From assembly GCA_045542355.1 (NCBI GenBank), contig JAZQKX010000011.1, positions 70,754-134,753 of the forward strand: a stretch of 64,000 nt of DNA, read 5' to 3'. Numbering within the stretch: position 1 is the first letter of the stretch; the number at the start of each line of letters is the position of its first letter. The notes under the pieces were generated by a model. That model made no database searches, had not been told where the DNA came from, and saw nothing but the letters and a program-made list of their open reading frames with translations. The position numbers and the translations under genes were made by a program. This DNA comes from UMGS1532 sp045542355 (GTDB taxonomy: Bacteria; Bacillota; Clostridia; Oscillospirales; Acutalibacteraceae). Shown here piece after piece: positions 25,701-34,622 of the stretch.

Positions 25701-26281
25701 ATATCGTTAAGACGAACGAGATTATCCTCCGCCTGACTCAGCTTTCTTTCGGCTTCTATCTTGCGGTAACGATAACGGGAAATACCCGAAGCTTCCTCGA
25801 ATATGTCTCTGCGCTCATTAGGTTTTGCACCCACTATGCTATCGATTTTACCCTGTCCTATCATGGAATAACCGTCTCTGCCGAGACCTGTATCCATAAA
25901 CAGCTCGTTAACATCTCTCAGGCGCACAGATACGCCGTTTATTAAGTATTCACTTTCATGGGAGCGGTAGTATCTTCTGGTTACCGCCACGGTATCGTTG
26001 TCGAAATTCAGACTTCTGTCGGTATTATCAATGGTAAGGGTTACCTCCGCAAAGCCCTGAGCACGACGGGTGTCGGAGCCCAAGAATATAACATCCTCCA
26101 TGGAGGCACCGCGCAAACTCTTTGTGGATTGCTCACCCAGTACCCATCGTACCGCATCCGAAATATTACTCTTTCCGCTTCCGTTAGGACCGACTACGGC
26201 TGTGATTCCCTGACCGAACTGCAGATGAGTTTTATCGGCAAAGGATTTAAAGCCCTGAATATCGATTGACTTTAGCAGCAT
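22706..26281 (-). CDS. smc: Chromosome segregation protein SMC
   Basis: This 1191-residue condensin ATPase organises and segregates sister chromosomes together with ScpA and ScpB. Walker A GPNGSGKSNISDAVRWVLGEQS is at about 33-55. Two long coiled coils flank a hinge (about 520-640) containing HGPFVRLIDVDKDYSVAIETALG and GGSMTGGS. The C-terminal head has the signature PLSGGEKALVAISIYFA and Walker B PFCLLDEVESALDEVNVDR. Length and order fit full-length bacterial SMC. scpA and scpB are not in the window. It lies 4 nt after the radical SAM gene, with AAGGAG upstream, and is followed by ftsY. Confidence 0.98.
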   Translation of the reverse strand: MLLKSIDIQGFKSFADKTHLQFGQGITAVVGPNGSGKSNISDAVRWVLGEQSTKSLRGASMEDVIFLGSDTRRAQGFAEVTLTIDNTDRSLNFDNDTVAVTRRYYRSHESEYLINGVSVRLRDVNELFMDTGLGRDGYSMIGQGKIDSIVGAKPNERRDIFEEASGISRYRYRKIEAERKLSQAEDNLVRLNDIFAELQSRIGPLKHQSEKAEKYLKYREEKKELEIGLWLNALDSSKDTLRNHERKITVAQDEYDGTNKKLQEIAENQEKLLEQNAFFNSAIEQKRRRSQELEEEATRKEGEIAVVENTILHNNQNIERVRFEIDGLNESDVNARENIKSEREKLESREKKLNDTNKLIAEVTEELNGLIRESEGYSNRIEELVLSLNDISAKVTEEQVKSVSASTALEEISARVATVKENRAELESVLSEQEAEFKKLESDRAELEDSISSYNNSVSGYKMRRNSREESVKNLTAEMDKLNLDIEDLKRRIAMLEELEKNMEGFNFAVKAVMKAHKGGSLHGIHGPFVRLIDVDKDYSVAIETALGNAAQNIVVENEGDAKRAINMLKQENKGRATFLPISSIEGRYIDEPKLDSCLGFVGIASDLIKCDTKYKEIAVSLLGRIVVAEDLDSAVAIAKKFNYKYKIVSLDGQVVNAGGSMTGGSLSKHTGLLSRGGEIDTLKQQIAKKTEKLEFKSAELKNAESSLEGVNRDIANIEAELKTANEDLIRVLGEMRRVDELISTNKNNIENLDKELDDCAQREQSNKQSISDSDTVIQELNSSKQKIQSEIDEISGGRSSLSERRDALSERLTALKLQNVETEKDIEAISRIVKSMEEALHDRAYRVEQLELERLQMLELNDGYNARIEELKTAISELRENARAEIKAAEELRANQDEAERQNVNMRAEERALTEQRERLNGELIRLQERRANMMHEYDDIIRKLFDEYELTKTQAEELDIQLRDPAAAKRELSEIKGKMKALGDVNVSAIEEYKEVSERHEYYKVQIEDVEKSRKELYKLISGLTDTMRDLFVEGFAKINRNFAKTFTDLFGGGSAELILSDPENVLESGIDISVRIPGKTVSKIEPLSGGEKALVAISIYFAIMMVAPPPFCLLDEVESALDEVNVDRVADYMHRMNESTQFICITHRRGTMEAADMLYGVTMQEKGVSKLLEINVSELEKKLQTNIK

Positions 26282-26285
26282 TTCT

Positions 26286-27290
26286 TTACTCTCCTTGATT
26301 TTCTACGAGAATTTTATATTTATCTAAATCGGCTGAGGGTCGCACTTTACAGCTATAGCCAAGTTTCTCTAAAAACATAAGGTTGCTTCGGTGCTGACCT
26401 ATCAGCTTTGATATTTCCTTTGAATTGACAAAAAGTGTGTATTTACCTTTTGGATAATTTTTCAGTAATTGCTCGGCTAAACCCTTATAAATTTCACTTT
26501 CCACCAGCTCACCGAAAGCGGGGTGCCATGGACCTCCAAGGTATGCCGACTCGTCGATGGAATGTAGACCAAGTCGAATTACCGCAATATTTTTATCGCG
26601 GAATATCGGCAGGATTTTACCACAAAGGCAAACTACCTCCTCCACAGTCTCGGGGGTGTATTTCCCCTCTAAAAACAACTTACCTAAATATGTATCCTTT
26701 AAGACTATTGTGGGATAAATCCTAACGGTATCGGGATTTAGCTCAGCAATGCTTTTTGCTGTCTTAATCGACTTTTCCTCTGTATCACCCAAAAGACCTG
26801 TCATCATTTGAAGCCCTAAGGAAAAGCCTTGAGATTTTATAAGCTCAGATGCTTTTTCCACGTCCTCACCGGAATGTCCGCGGTGGTTGAGCTTCAGCAC
26901 CTGGTCGTCCATACTCTGAGCGCCAAGCTCTATGGCGGTTACACCATAGCTTTTCAGCTCATTCAGTATTTCCTCGCTGATGGCATCGGGACGGGTGGAG
27001 ATTCTTATGCCACAAACTGCTCCGCTTTCCACATGTTTATGCGCCTCGCTCAAAAGACTCAGGCGGTATTCCCTATCGATTGCAGTGAAACTACCGCCGA
27101 AAAAGGCAATTTCTGTGGTTTCGGGGTTATAGTTTTTTGACTTCATTGCAGTTTTCACAGCCTCGGCAACATCTTGGGCGGTGGGTTTACTATCCTCGCC
27201 CGTTATATGCACCTGATTGCAAAAGCTACACTTGTGTGGGCAACCGATATGTGGCACAAAAATTGAAATATTGGAGTGAAACACACTCAT
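26286..27290 (-). CDS. Radical SAM protein, Elp3-like
   Basis: This 334-residue radical SAM enzyme has its 4Fe-4S cluster cysteines at C17, C21 and C24 in GCPHKCSFCNQ. ISTRPDAISEEILNELKSYGVTAIELGAQSMDDQVLKLNHRGH and GLQMMTGLLGDTEEKSIKTA resemble the Elp3-type catalytic core. The acetyltransferase half of true Elp3 is absent, and a short C-terminal segment replaces it. It is regularly found between rnc and smc in Clostridia. The substrate is not known; a role in RNA modification is a guess from the family. The start overlaps the rnc stop (ATGA). Confidence 0.87.
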   Translation of the reverse strand: MSVFHSNISIFVPHIGCPHKCSFCNQVHITGEDSKPTAQDVAEAVKTAMKSKNYNPETTEIAFFGGSFTAIDREYRLSLLSEAHKHVESGAVCGIRISTRPDAISEEILNELKSYGVTAIELGAQSMDDQVLKLNHRGHSGEDVEKASELIKSQGFSLGLQMMTGLLGDTEEKSIKTAKSIAELNPDTVRIYPTIVLKDTYLGKLFLEGKYTPETVEEVVCLCGKILPIFRDKNIAVIRLGLHSIDESAYLGGPWHPAFGELVESEIYKGLAEQLLKNYPKGKYTLFVNSKEISKLIGQHRSNLMFLEKLGYSCKVRPSADLDKYKILVENQGE

Positions 27291-27967
27291 AATTTCTGAC
27301 CCATAAGCTCCAGCGCCTGTTTTGCCGCTTCCTGCTCTGCCCTCTTTTTACTTCCCGAAGTTCCAACACCGATTACATTGGAATTGAGATGGACTTCAAC
27401 CGTGAAGATTTTAGCATGGTCGGGACCTTTTTCATCCACTAAAACATACTCCAACTTTTCCTCGGGATTCTGCTGGATTACCTCCTGAAGAACTGTTTTA
27501 TAATCCTTAAAGGCAACACTTGCCATACAGCCCAGCTTTTTATCCACAAATCTGAGTACATGACTTCTTGCCGGTTCTATTCCGCCGTCAAGATAGATTG
27601 CCGCCAACACCGCCTCAAATGCATCTGCCAGAATTGAGGGGCGGGAGGCTCCGCCGTTTTGCTGTTCGCCCTTTCCAAGGAGCAGAAAATCTCCTAATTT
27701 AAGCTCTGAAGCAAATTCATGCAGGGCATTTTCACACACCAGAGATGCTCGGATCTTAGTGAGCTCTCCCTCAGGCAAGTTTTTATAATTAAGAAAAATA
27801 TGCTCCGCCACAATTATTGAAAGAACTGAGTCGCCCAAAAATTCCAAGCGCTCGTTGGAGCCCTCGCTGTGTCGGTTTTCATTAGCATATGAGGAATGGG
27901 TCAGCGCCCTTTCCAATAGTTTTCTGTCTTTAAACTTATATTGTAAAGCTTCTTCTAATTTTTTCAT
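27287..27967 (-). CDS. rnc: Ribonuclease III
   Basis: RNase III cleaves double-stranded RNA in rRNA and mRNA maturation. The 226 residues include the catalytic signature NERLEFLGDSVLSIIVAEHI, with its acidic metal ligands, and the second acidic cluster ADAFEAVLAAIYLDGG. A C-terminal double-stranded RNA-binding domain is at about 155-226, ending in GVGTSGSKKRAEQEAAKQAL. The start overlaps plsX by 4 nt and the stop overlaps the radical SAM gene by 4 nt. The acpP gene often found between plsX and rnc is absent here. Confidence 0.97.
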   Translation of the reverse strand: MKKLEEALQYKFKDRKLLERALTHSSYANENRHSEGSNERLEFLGDSVLSIIVAEHIFLNYKNLPEGELTKIRASLVCENALHEFASELKLGDFLLLGKGEQQNGGASRPSILADAFEAVLAAIYLDGGIEPARSHVLRFVDKKLGCMASVAFKDYKTVLQEVIQQNPEEKLEYVLVDEKGPDHAKIFTVEVHLNSNVIGVGTSGSKKRAEQEAAKQALELMGQKL

Positions 27968-28974
27968 TCTTCCTCGGCCTTTCGGGCTGACATAAGATTA
28001 TTTTCTAACTTTTCGATAAAATTATTTTCTACACTTGCTTTGGCAAGACCTATCGCGCTCTTAAATGCCTCGGCATCGGAATTGCCGTGAGCCTTGAAAA
28101 CAGGCTTTTTAACACCGATTACAGGCGCACCGCCGATTTTCTTGTAGTCCATCATATCCTTAACCGACTTCATGTGGGGCAACACTAAGAGAGCTGCGAT
28201 TTTGGTTATAAGGTTTTTATAAAATACACCTTTTATAAGCTTCATCACAGAGGATGCAACACCCTCGGTTGTTTTAAGCGCGATGTTGCCAGAAAACCCA
28301 TCGGCTACAACTACGTCGCATACACCCGACATAAGGTCGCGGGCTTCCACATTTCCTACAAAATTGATTGGTGCATCTTTCAAAAGTTTGTATGCCTCCT
28401 GCTGAAGCTCTCCGCCCTTTGAATCCTCAACACCTATGTTGAGAAGTCCAACGGTGGGGTTCTTGACACCCATAACATTTTCGGTGTAGCAGGATGCCAT
28501 GATGCCGAACTGCAAAAGCATTTCGGGTCGGCAATCAACATTTGCTCCCTCGTCCATAAGGAAGAAATATTTACCCTTAACTGTGGGGATTGCAGAGCCG
28601 AAAGCCGCTCTTTTAACACCCTTTATGCGCTTTACGATAAAGGTACTGCCCATTACAAGAGCGCCTGTGCTACCCGCCGAAATAAAGGCATCGCCCTTTC
28701 CCTCGGCAAGAGCCTTTAGACCCACAGCCATAGAGGTATTGGACTTTGATTTGATTATATCCTTGGGATTATCGTGCATAGAGAAAATTTCATCCGCATG
28801 GATTATCTCCATACCCTCTATGTTTATATTATTTTCGGAAGCGCATTTCTTTATCTCGGCTTCATTACCTGCGAGAACTATATCAACACCGTATTCTGAT
28901 GTTGCAAGTTCACAGCCTTTAAGCACCGAAAGGGGCGCATTATCTCCGCCGAATGCATCTGCTATGATTTTCAT
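27964..28974 (-). CDS. plsX: Phosphate acyltransferase PlsX
   Basis: PlsX converts acyl-ACP to acyl-phosphate for phospholipid synthesis by PlsY. The 336 residues start with MKIIADAFGGDNAPLSVLKG, the family N-terminus. They also contain the segments SMAVGLKALAEGKGDAFISAGSTGAL, MDEGANVDCRPEMLLQFGIM, ANVDC and VVADGFSGNIALKTTEG. The start overlaps the trmFO stop by 1 nt (TAATG) and the stop overlaps rnc. No plsY, fabD or acpP lies nearby. Confidence 0.96.
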   Translation of the reverse strand: MKIIADAFGGDNAPLSVLKGCELATSEYGVDIVLAGNEAEIKKCASENNINIEGMEIIHADEIFSMHDNPKDIIKSKSNTSMAVGLKALAEGKGDAFISAGSTGALVMGSTFIVKRIKGVKRAAFGSAIPTVKGKYFFLMDEGANVDCRPEMLLQFGIMASCYTENVMGVKNPTVGLLNIGVEDSKGGELQQEAYKLLKDAPINFVGNVEARDLMSGVCDVVVADGFSGNIALKTTEGVASSVMKLIKGVFYKNLITKIAALLVLPHMKSVKDMMDYKKIGGAPVIGVKKPVFKAHGNSDAEAFKSAIGLAKASVENNFIEKLENNLMSARKAEEE

Positions 28975-30287
28975 TATCCAATCCTCGTTTCTGACATATT
29001 ATTATACCACATAAGCGCCCGTTTTGAAAGAGCGGAATATCGCTCACGCTTGTCCTTGATTTTCTCGTCAAGGGGTGGCAATACACCAAAATTAGCACCC
29101 ATGGGTTGAAAGTTTTTAACGGTTGAATCGCTGATGTAACCGCTCAATGCGCCCAGCATTGTGTAACAAGGGAACTCTATCGGATCCTCTCCCCTCAATC
29201 TGCGGACTAAGGATAGAGCCGCCAATATGCCTGACGAGGCTGATTCCATATAACCCTCCACACCGCTGAGCTGACCGCAAAAGTAAATGCGACGGTCGGA
29301 TTTCAGAGAGAAATCTGAATTAAGTAGCTTCGGGCTGTTTATGAATGAGTTTCTATGCATAACTCCCAGCCTTACAAACTCAGCATTTTCGAGACCTGGT
29401 ATCATTGAAAAGACTCTTTTCTGTTCAGGCCATTTAAGATTGGTCTGAAAACCGACAAGATTGTAGAGAGTCTTCCCGCTGTTTTCAGCGCGAAGCTGTA
29501 CCACTGCCCAAGGGCGGTGGCCTGTGTTGGGGTCGACAAGGCCTACCGGCTTCATGGGACCGAAACGGGGAGCATCCAAGCCGCGAGATGCCAGAATTTC
29601 AATGGGCATACAGCCCTCGTACACCGTCAGAGGCTTGTCGAAATCCTTTAAAATTACGCTCTCGGCATTGATTAATTCTCTATGGAAATCCTCGTATTCC
29701 GCCTTATTAAAGGGGCAGTTGATGTAATCGTCCTCGCCGTGGTCATATCTTGATGCCTTGAAGGCTCTATTAAAATCTATGCTTTCGGCGGTGACTATCG
29801 GGGCGGCAGCATCAAAGAAATTAAGATATTCTTCACTGCAAACCCTCTTTATATCCTCTGCCAATTTACCGTCGGTCAAGGGACCTGTTGCAACCAAGAC
29901 ATAACCCTCTTTGGGGATTTCATTGACCTGACAGTTTATGAGCTCAATTTTCTCGTGAGTTTTAATTCTTTGGGTAATATATTGAGAGAATTTATCTCGG
30001 TCAACAGCCAAAGCTCCGCCTGCGGGAACGCTACAGGTGGCAGCCGCCTCCATTGAGAGAGAGCCCAAGCGCCGCATTTCCTCCTTTAAAAGTCCTGCAG
30101 CAGAGTCTATTCGCGCCGCTTTTAAGGAGTTGGAGCAAACCAATTCCGCAAGATTCTCCGAACGGTGTGCGGGTGACATCCTCACTGGCTTCATTTCATA
30201 AAGCTCCACCGAGATACCTGCATTAGCAAGGGTCCAAGCCGCTTCACATCCAGCGAGTCCCGCGCCTATTACTTTAACCTTTTCCAT
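28974..30287 (-). CDS. trmFO: Folate/FAD-dependent tRNA uracil-54 methyltransferase TrmFO
   Basis: TrmFO makes ribothymidine at tRNA position 54, using 5,10-methylenetetrahydrofolate as carbon source and FAD as reductant. The 437 residues open with the FAD-binding motif VIGAGLAGCEAAWTLANAG, followed by MKPVRMSPAHRSENLAELVCSNSLKA, a TrmFO hallmark. The catalytic-cysteine region is CMPIEILASRG. The C-terminal FAD-binding segment GQLSGVEGYMESASSGILAA is intact. It lies between topA and plsX with 1-nt overlaps on both sides. The topA-trmFO pairing is conserved in Firmicutes. Confidence 0.97.
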   Translation of the reverse strand: MEKVKVIGAGLAGCEAAWTLANAGISVELYEMKPVRMSPAHRSENLAELVCSNSLKAARIDSAAGLLKEEMRRLGSLSMEAAATCSVPAGGALAVDRDKFSQYITQRIKTHEKIELINCQVNEIPKEGYVLVATGPLTDGKLAEDIKRVCSEEYLNFFDAAAPIVTAESIDFNRAFKASRYDHGEDDYINCPFNKAEYEDFHRELINAESVILKDFDKPLTVYEGCMPIEILASRGLDAPRFGPMKPVGLVDPNTGHRPWAVVQLRAENSGKTLYNLVGFQTNLKWPEQKRVFSMIPGLENAEFVRLGVMHRNSFINSPKLLNSDFSLKSDRRIYFCGQLSGVEGYMESASSGILAALSLVRRLRGEDPIEFPCYTMLGALSGYISDSTVKNFQPMGANFGVLPPLDEKIKDKRERYSALSKRALMWYNNMSETRIG

Positions 30288-32395
30288 TACTTCTTCGTGC
30301 TTTTCTTAGTGGTTTTCTTGGTGGGTTTTGTGCGGGTGGGACAGTCTCCGTTCATACAGAACTTTCTTCCCTTAAATCCGCTGATTATAAATCCGCCACA
30401 TTCGGGACATTTATCCCCTGTCGGAACACCTGGGGCGGCGAAATCACACTCAGGGTAATTAGTACATCCGTAGAATTTCTTTCCTGTTTTCTTAGAAAGA
30501 CGTTTGATAAGCTTAGCTCCGCACTTTGGACAGGGTTGCTTTACCTCATCCTCTGGGGCGGGTTTTGTGTTTTTACATTCGGGGTATCCGGGACAGGCTA
30601 AGAATTTACCAAAACGACTACTCTTTACAATCATGTTTCTGCCGCATTTTTCACAGACAACATCGGTAACCTCATCGGGCACCTTAACCCTTACGCCCTC
30701 CAAGGTCTGCTCAGCCTTTTTGAGTGTTTTCTGGAAACCTTCGTAGAACTCCTCAATGGTTTCAACCCATTGGCGCTTACCTGCACCGATTTCGTCAAGG
30801 CTTGTTTCCATTCCTGCGGTAAACTTAACATTTACTATAGACTTAAAATGCTCTGCCATAAGCTCGGAAACTGTGACACCAAGATTGGTGGGCACCAACA
30901 TTTTCTTTTGTCTTTCAATGTAGCTTCTCTGCAAAATGTTTGAAATTATGGAAGCGTAGGTTGCAGGTCTGCCAATGCCGTTATCCTCAAGAGCCTTGGT
31001 GAGACTTGCTTCGTTATAGCGGGCGGGGGGCTGGGTGAAATGCTGATTGGAATCCAAAGCCTTAAGCTTGAGAATCTCACCCTCTGCGATTTGAGGCAGA
31101 TTACCCTCTTTATCGGCAGTTTCATCATCTCTGCCCTCCTCATAGAGAGCGGTAAAGCCGTCGAATCGCACACTGTATCCATTGGCTTTGAAGATATAAT
31201 CATTTGCCTGGATGTCCATTACTGTGGTATCCTGAACACTTGCCGCCATAAGACTTGCAATAAAACGAGCCCAAATAAGGCGGTATAGCTTTAGTTGGTC
31301 AGAGGTAAGGGCGTCTGCTATTTTTTCGGGTGCTAAATCCACAATAGAGGGACGGATAGCCTCGTGGGCATCCTGAGCGCCTGATTTGGATTTAAAATAG
31401 CGAGGGCTTGAGGGCAGATATTTATCTCCCCAACGACCCTTGATATATGAATTCGCTGCGGCACGTGCCTCCTCGGAAATGCGGAGAGAGTCGGTTCTCA
31501 TGTAGGTTATAAGACCTGTTGTACCCATGCCAGGTATATCGATACCTTCGTAGAGCTGCTGAGCCACTCGCATTGTTCGCTGACCTGTAAAGCCTAACTT
31601 TCTTGCGGCTTCCTGCTGAAGTGTTGATGTAATAAACGGAGGAGCGGGTTGACGGTTGCGTTTGCCATTCTTAACATTTACAACCTTATATTCCGCGCCC
31701 TCTAAGGAATTGACAATAGCCTCTGCTTGTTGTTGGTTGATGATCTCAACCTTATCACCTGAGAGTGTGGAGGTCAGCTTTGCGCTAAATAGCTTACGCA
31801 TATAGTGGAATCTGGCATCGATAGACCAGAATTCCTGAGGCTGGAAGGCTTCGATTTCCTTTTCACGGTCTACAATGAGCTTTAAAGCTACCGATTGAAC
31901 TCGACCTGCCGACAGTCCGCTCTTAACCTTTTTCCAAAGGAAGGGGCTGAGCTTATAGCCAACGATTCTGTCCAGCACACGACGAGCCTGTTGGGCATCT
32001 ACCAAGTCCATATTGATTTTGTGAGGATTTTCCATACCCGCTTTAACACCCGACTTTGTGATTTCATTGAATGCTATACGGTTATATTGGTCCTCGCTAA
32101 GTCCTAACATGGTTACCAAGTGCCAGGAAATTGCCTCACCCTCTCTATCAGGGTCGGTTGCGAGATATACAAAATCGCTTTTATCGGCGGCGCTTTTAAG
32201 CTCTTTGAGAAGCTCACGCTTATCGCTCATGACATTGTAGTCGGGCTTGAATCCGTTTTCTATATCTATGCCGATTTTGGATTTAGGCAGGTCACGTACA
32301 TGACCCATGGATGCCATAACAGAGTAATCGGCACCTAAGTACTTTCCTATAGTCTTTGCCTTTGCAGGGGACTCAACAATTACAAGCTTTGACAT
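30287..32395 (-). CDS. topA: DNA topoisomerase I
   Basis: TopA is a type IA enzyme that relaxes negative supercoils by single-strand passage. The 702 residues start with the TOPRIM domain (LVIVESPAKAKTIGKYLG; DPDREGEAISWHL). The active-site tyrosine is in GLITYMRTDS. The C-terminus has three zinc-finger repeats: CEKCGRN with CPGYPEC, CPKCGAK with CTNYPEC, and CPECGG with CMNGDC. A Lys/Thr-rich tail ends the protein. The ribosome binding site AAGGAG is well placed. It follows dprA, giving the widely conserved dprA-topA-trmFO order. Confidence 0.98.
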   Translation of the reverse strand: MSKLVIVESPAKAKTIGKYLGADYSVMASMGHVRDLPKSKIGIDIENGFKPDYNVMSDKRELLKELKSAADKSDFVYLATDPDREGEAISWHLVTMLGLSEDQYNRIAFNEITKSGVKAGMENPHKINMDLVDAQQARRVLDRIVGYKLSPFLWKKVKSGLSAGRVQSVALKLIVDREKEIEAFQPQEFWSIDARFHYMRKLFSAKLTSTLSGDKVEIINQQQAEAIVNSLEGAEYKVVNVKNGKRNRQPAPPFITSTLQQEAARKLGFTGQRTMRVAQQLYEGIDIPGMGTTGLITYMRTDSLRISEEARAAANSYIKGRWGDKYLPSSPRYFKSKSGAQDAHEAIRPSIVDLAPEKIADALTSDQLKLYRLIWARFIASLMAASVQDTTVMDIQANDYIFKANGYSVRFDGFTALYEEGRDDETADKEGNLPQIAEGEILKLKALDSNQHFTQPPARYNEASLTKALEDNGIGRPATYASIISNILQRSYIERQKKMLVPTNLGVTVSELMAEHFKSIVNVKFTAGMETSLDEIGAGKRQWVETIEEFYEGFQKTLKKAEQTLEGVRVKVPDEVTDVVCEKCGRNMIVKSSRFGKFLACPGYPECKNTKPAPEDEVKQPCPKCGAKLIKRLSKKTGKKFYGCTNYPECDFAAPGVPTGDKCPECGGFIISGFKGRKFCMNGDCPTRTKPTKKTTKKSTKK

Positions 32396-32415
32396 ATTGT
32401 TTTTCTCCTTATAAA

Positions 32416-33651
32416 TTAATCTATTCTCAATCGGTATCTGGAGCCAGGTAGTGATTCTACCAATCCTCTTACCTCAAGCATTGTGAGGGCAGTTAGAACG
32501 GCTCCTGTACTGAGATTTGTTTTTAATACTATTTCGTCGGCGAACAGTGCTTGACCATCGATTGCCTCAAACACCACCGAACACTCAGGGGTCAGACCTT
32601 CAGGGGTTACAACGACCTTTTTGGGAATTGGTTTCTCGGTTTTTGCGGGTTTTGTTTTTGGGTTCTCTTTTTGGGATTTATTTCGGGCTTTATATTCCTC
32701 TATTGCTTTCTGCCTATCGAGAAAGTCCGAAAAGAGTTCCTTCATATCCCTATTGGATATTGAGTTAATTTTATCGTAGTTCACGGAATAATTGGGAAAG
32801 AGGGAAAGTAAATCTTCGGGAGCTTTTAGCTCCTCGGCGCCGTCGTCAATAAGGCTTCGACAGCCCTCATATTCGGGTGCCTCGCTATCGCCTACATAGG
32901 CGAACACCTCTTTGCCCTGCCCCATAGCTTGGTGGGCGGTGATAAGAGTTCCGCTTTTTCCTTTGGCTTCTATCACAACAACCGCTTCGGAAAGAGCGGC
33001 AATTACTCGGTTTCTCAGATGAAATGAGTTTTTATTCTTGGGAACATAATCGGGGGCAAATTCGCTGAGGAGCAGTCCGCCTCCCAATACGATATCCTTG
33101 CGGAGCAATTTGTTACTTTTCAAATATCCGCTCAAGAGTCCGCCGCCTGTTACATTCACAGTGGGCTCTCCCACAGCCATTGCGCCATTGTGGGAATAGA
33201 AATCTCCACCAACTGCGCCACCAGATATTACGAGAGCTCCAGCCAATGCCAATCTCGCGGAAAGAGAGAACGCGGCTCTGCTACCGCGGTCGGTAATTTC
33301 TCTTTGGCCAACCACAGCTACGCTGAGACGGTGGTCAAAATCGGGAATGTCACCCATCGCGTACAGTACCACAGGTGGGTTTTCCATGTTCTTTAGCTTT
33401 TGGGGATATTTTCTGTCGTTATACGGTATCACCAATATATGATTCTCTTGGCATAACCGAAGCAACTCTAAGGCTCTCCCTAAGTTTATTCCCCTCCGCC
33501 TCTTTATGCGGCTTTCGGGAACGCCCAAAGCACGAAGCTCACCGTCAGACATTTTGGATATAACCGAAATATCCTTTATATTTTCTATTACCTTACGGGT
33601 GTTTATACAGCCGTAGTCCAATAAAAGCTGAAGATATATCCAATGCTCCAT
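32416..33651 (-). CDS. dprA: DNA-processing protein DprA
   Basis: DprA loads RecA onto incoming single-stranded DNA during transformation. The 411-residue protein has an N-terminal helical region, a Rossmann-fold core with VAVVGQREITDRGSRAAFSLSARLALAGALVISGGAVGGD and FHLRNRVIAALSEAVVVIEAKGKSGTLITAHQAMGQGKEVFAYVG, a charged linker, and a C-terminal winged-helix region at about 345-411. The linker (about 300-340) is rich in Lys, Glu and Pro. It overlaps neither neighbour, but it follows the methyltransferase gene by 1 nt, so the two are coupled. dprA is also kept in bacteria with no known competence, so it does not prove transformability. Confidence 0.95.
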   Translation of the reverse strand: MEHWIYLQLLLDYGCINTRKVIENIKDISVISKMSDGELRALGVPESRIKRRRGINLGRALELLRLCQENHILVIPYNDRKYPQKLKNMENPPVVLYAMGDIPDFDHRLSVAVVGQREITDRGSRAAFSLSARLALAGALVISGGAVGGDFYSHNGAMAVGEPTVNVTGGGLLSGYLKSNKLLRKDIVLGGGLLLSEFAPDYVPKNKNSFHLRNRVIAALSEAVVVIEAKGKSGTLITAHQAMGQGKEVFAYVGDSEAPEYEGCRSLIDDGAEELKAPEDLLSLFPNYSVNYDKINSISNRDMKELFSDFLDRQKAIEEYKARNKSQKENPKTKPAKTEKPIPKKVVVTPEGLTPECSVVFEAIDGQALFADEIVLKTNLSTGAVLTALTMLEVRGLVESLPGSRYRLRID

Positions 33652-33652
33652 A

Positions 33653-34447
33653 TCACCTACCGCCCTTCTGCATTTCCCAGATAAGGACGGTTGCCGCAGT
33701 AGCGGCGTTGAGAGACTCGGCTCTGCCTGTCATGGGAATTGTCACACGATAGTCACATACATCCGCTATTTCGGAAGTCAGTCCATTCGCCTCATTCCCT
33801 ATAAGCAACACCCTTGATTTAGCCTTGGGAGCCAACAATATATCCAAGGCATTATCAGAAACCACCGACGCATAAAGCCTTGCACCCTCCACCTGCATTT
33901 GCAGAAGTGCCGCCGAAAAATCAGGGACTATGTATATGGGAAGTCTAAGCAGAGCGCCCATACCCGCTCTCAGGGATTTGGGAGCAAAGGGGTCACAGGA
34001 GGTGGAGGAAATAACAATACCTTTCGCACCGAATGCCTCAGCAGAACGGGCAATGGCGCCAAGGTTTGCGGGATTCTGAGTATTTTCAAGGGCTATATAC
34101 AAGCCATCATCGCAGTGAAGTTCGCCGTGGTTGGGGATTTCACAAAGAGCCACTATTCCCTGAGGGGTGACGGTATCAGACAGCTTAATCATTACATCGG
34201 TTGATACAAGATATGCGTTCCTTGCTGCCTCTAAAACCGATTCCAGCTCCTCTGGATGTTTTTCTTTCATATCTTCGGTATAAAAAACTTCGGGGAAACG
34301 ATATCCGTTAAGGGCGGCATCCTGGACCAATCTCAGGCCCTCGGCAACAAAAAGCCCAGCCTCACGACGTGCGCGGGCGGAATTGTTGAGCCGAACTACC
34401 GCTTTAACCCGCGGATTGTCCTTGCTGGTAATTATGCTTTCTGGCAA
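33653..34447 (-). CDS. TrmH/SpoU-family RNA 2'-O-methyltransferase
   Basis: This SPOUT-class enzyme transfers methyl from SAM to a ribose 2'-OH of rRNA or tRNA. The three SpoU motifs are visible: ENTQNPANLGAIARSAEAFG, RVLLIGNEANGL and IPMTGRAESLNAATAATVLIWEM. An N-terminal L30e-like substrate domain includes SKDNPRVKAVVRLNN. The TTG at 34447 was chosen because AAAGGGGAG lies 7 nt upstream; the longer reading would place this ribosome binding site inside the coding sequence. The protein is then 264 residues. The RNA target is unassigned. It is the first gene of the long dprA-to-leuS series, behind a TTTACT-17-TATAAT promoter. Confidence 0.9.
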   Translation of the reverse strand: MPESIITSKDNPRVKAVVRLNNSARARREAGLFVAEGLRLVQDAALNGYRFPEVFYTEDMKEKHPEELESVLEAARNAYLVSTDVMIKLSDTVTPQGIVALCEIPNHGELHCDDGLYIALENTQNPANLGAIARSAEAFGAKGIVISSTSCDPFAPKSLRAGMGALLRLPIYIVPDFSAALLQMQVEGARLYASVVSDNALDILLAPKAKSRVLLIGNEANGLTSEIADVCDYRVTIPMTGRAESLNAATAATVLIWEMQKGGR

Positions 34448-34482
34448 TGATGCTCTCCCCTTTCGAATTTTATCCAACTATA

Positions 34483-34511
34483 TATTATACATACATATAA
34501 TAAACAAGTAA
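34483..34511 (-). promoter_or_regulatory. Probable promoter of the trmH-type/dprA/topA operon
   Basis: Reading leftward, TTTACT, a 17-nt spacer and TATAAT lie about 40-65 nt upstream of the TTG start of the methyltransferase gene. The -35 is imperfect. No other good promoter is seen until rpsU, so this may drive the collinear series down to leuS. Confidence 0.5.
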
Positions 34512-34571
34512 ATAGGAATTTTGGATTTTTTTGTTTTTTATCTGAAAAAATGATCCAATAAATACAAAAAC

Positions 34572-34607
34572 AACGCCCGTGTGTATGTACGTACATACAC
34601 GGGCGTT
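34572..34607 (-). terminator. Terminator of the infC-rpmI-rplT operon
   Basis: Long inverted repeat with outer stem AACGCCCGTGTATGTAC and its complement, interrupted by a 2-nt bulge, followed on the minus strand by TGTTTTTGTATTT. It lies about 15 nt after the rplT stop. Confidence 0.88.
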
Positions 34608-34622
34608 ATTGTTATTGTGCTT

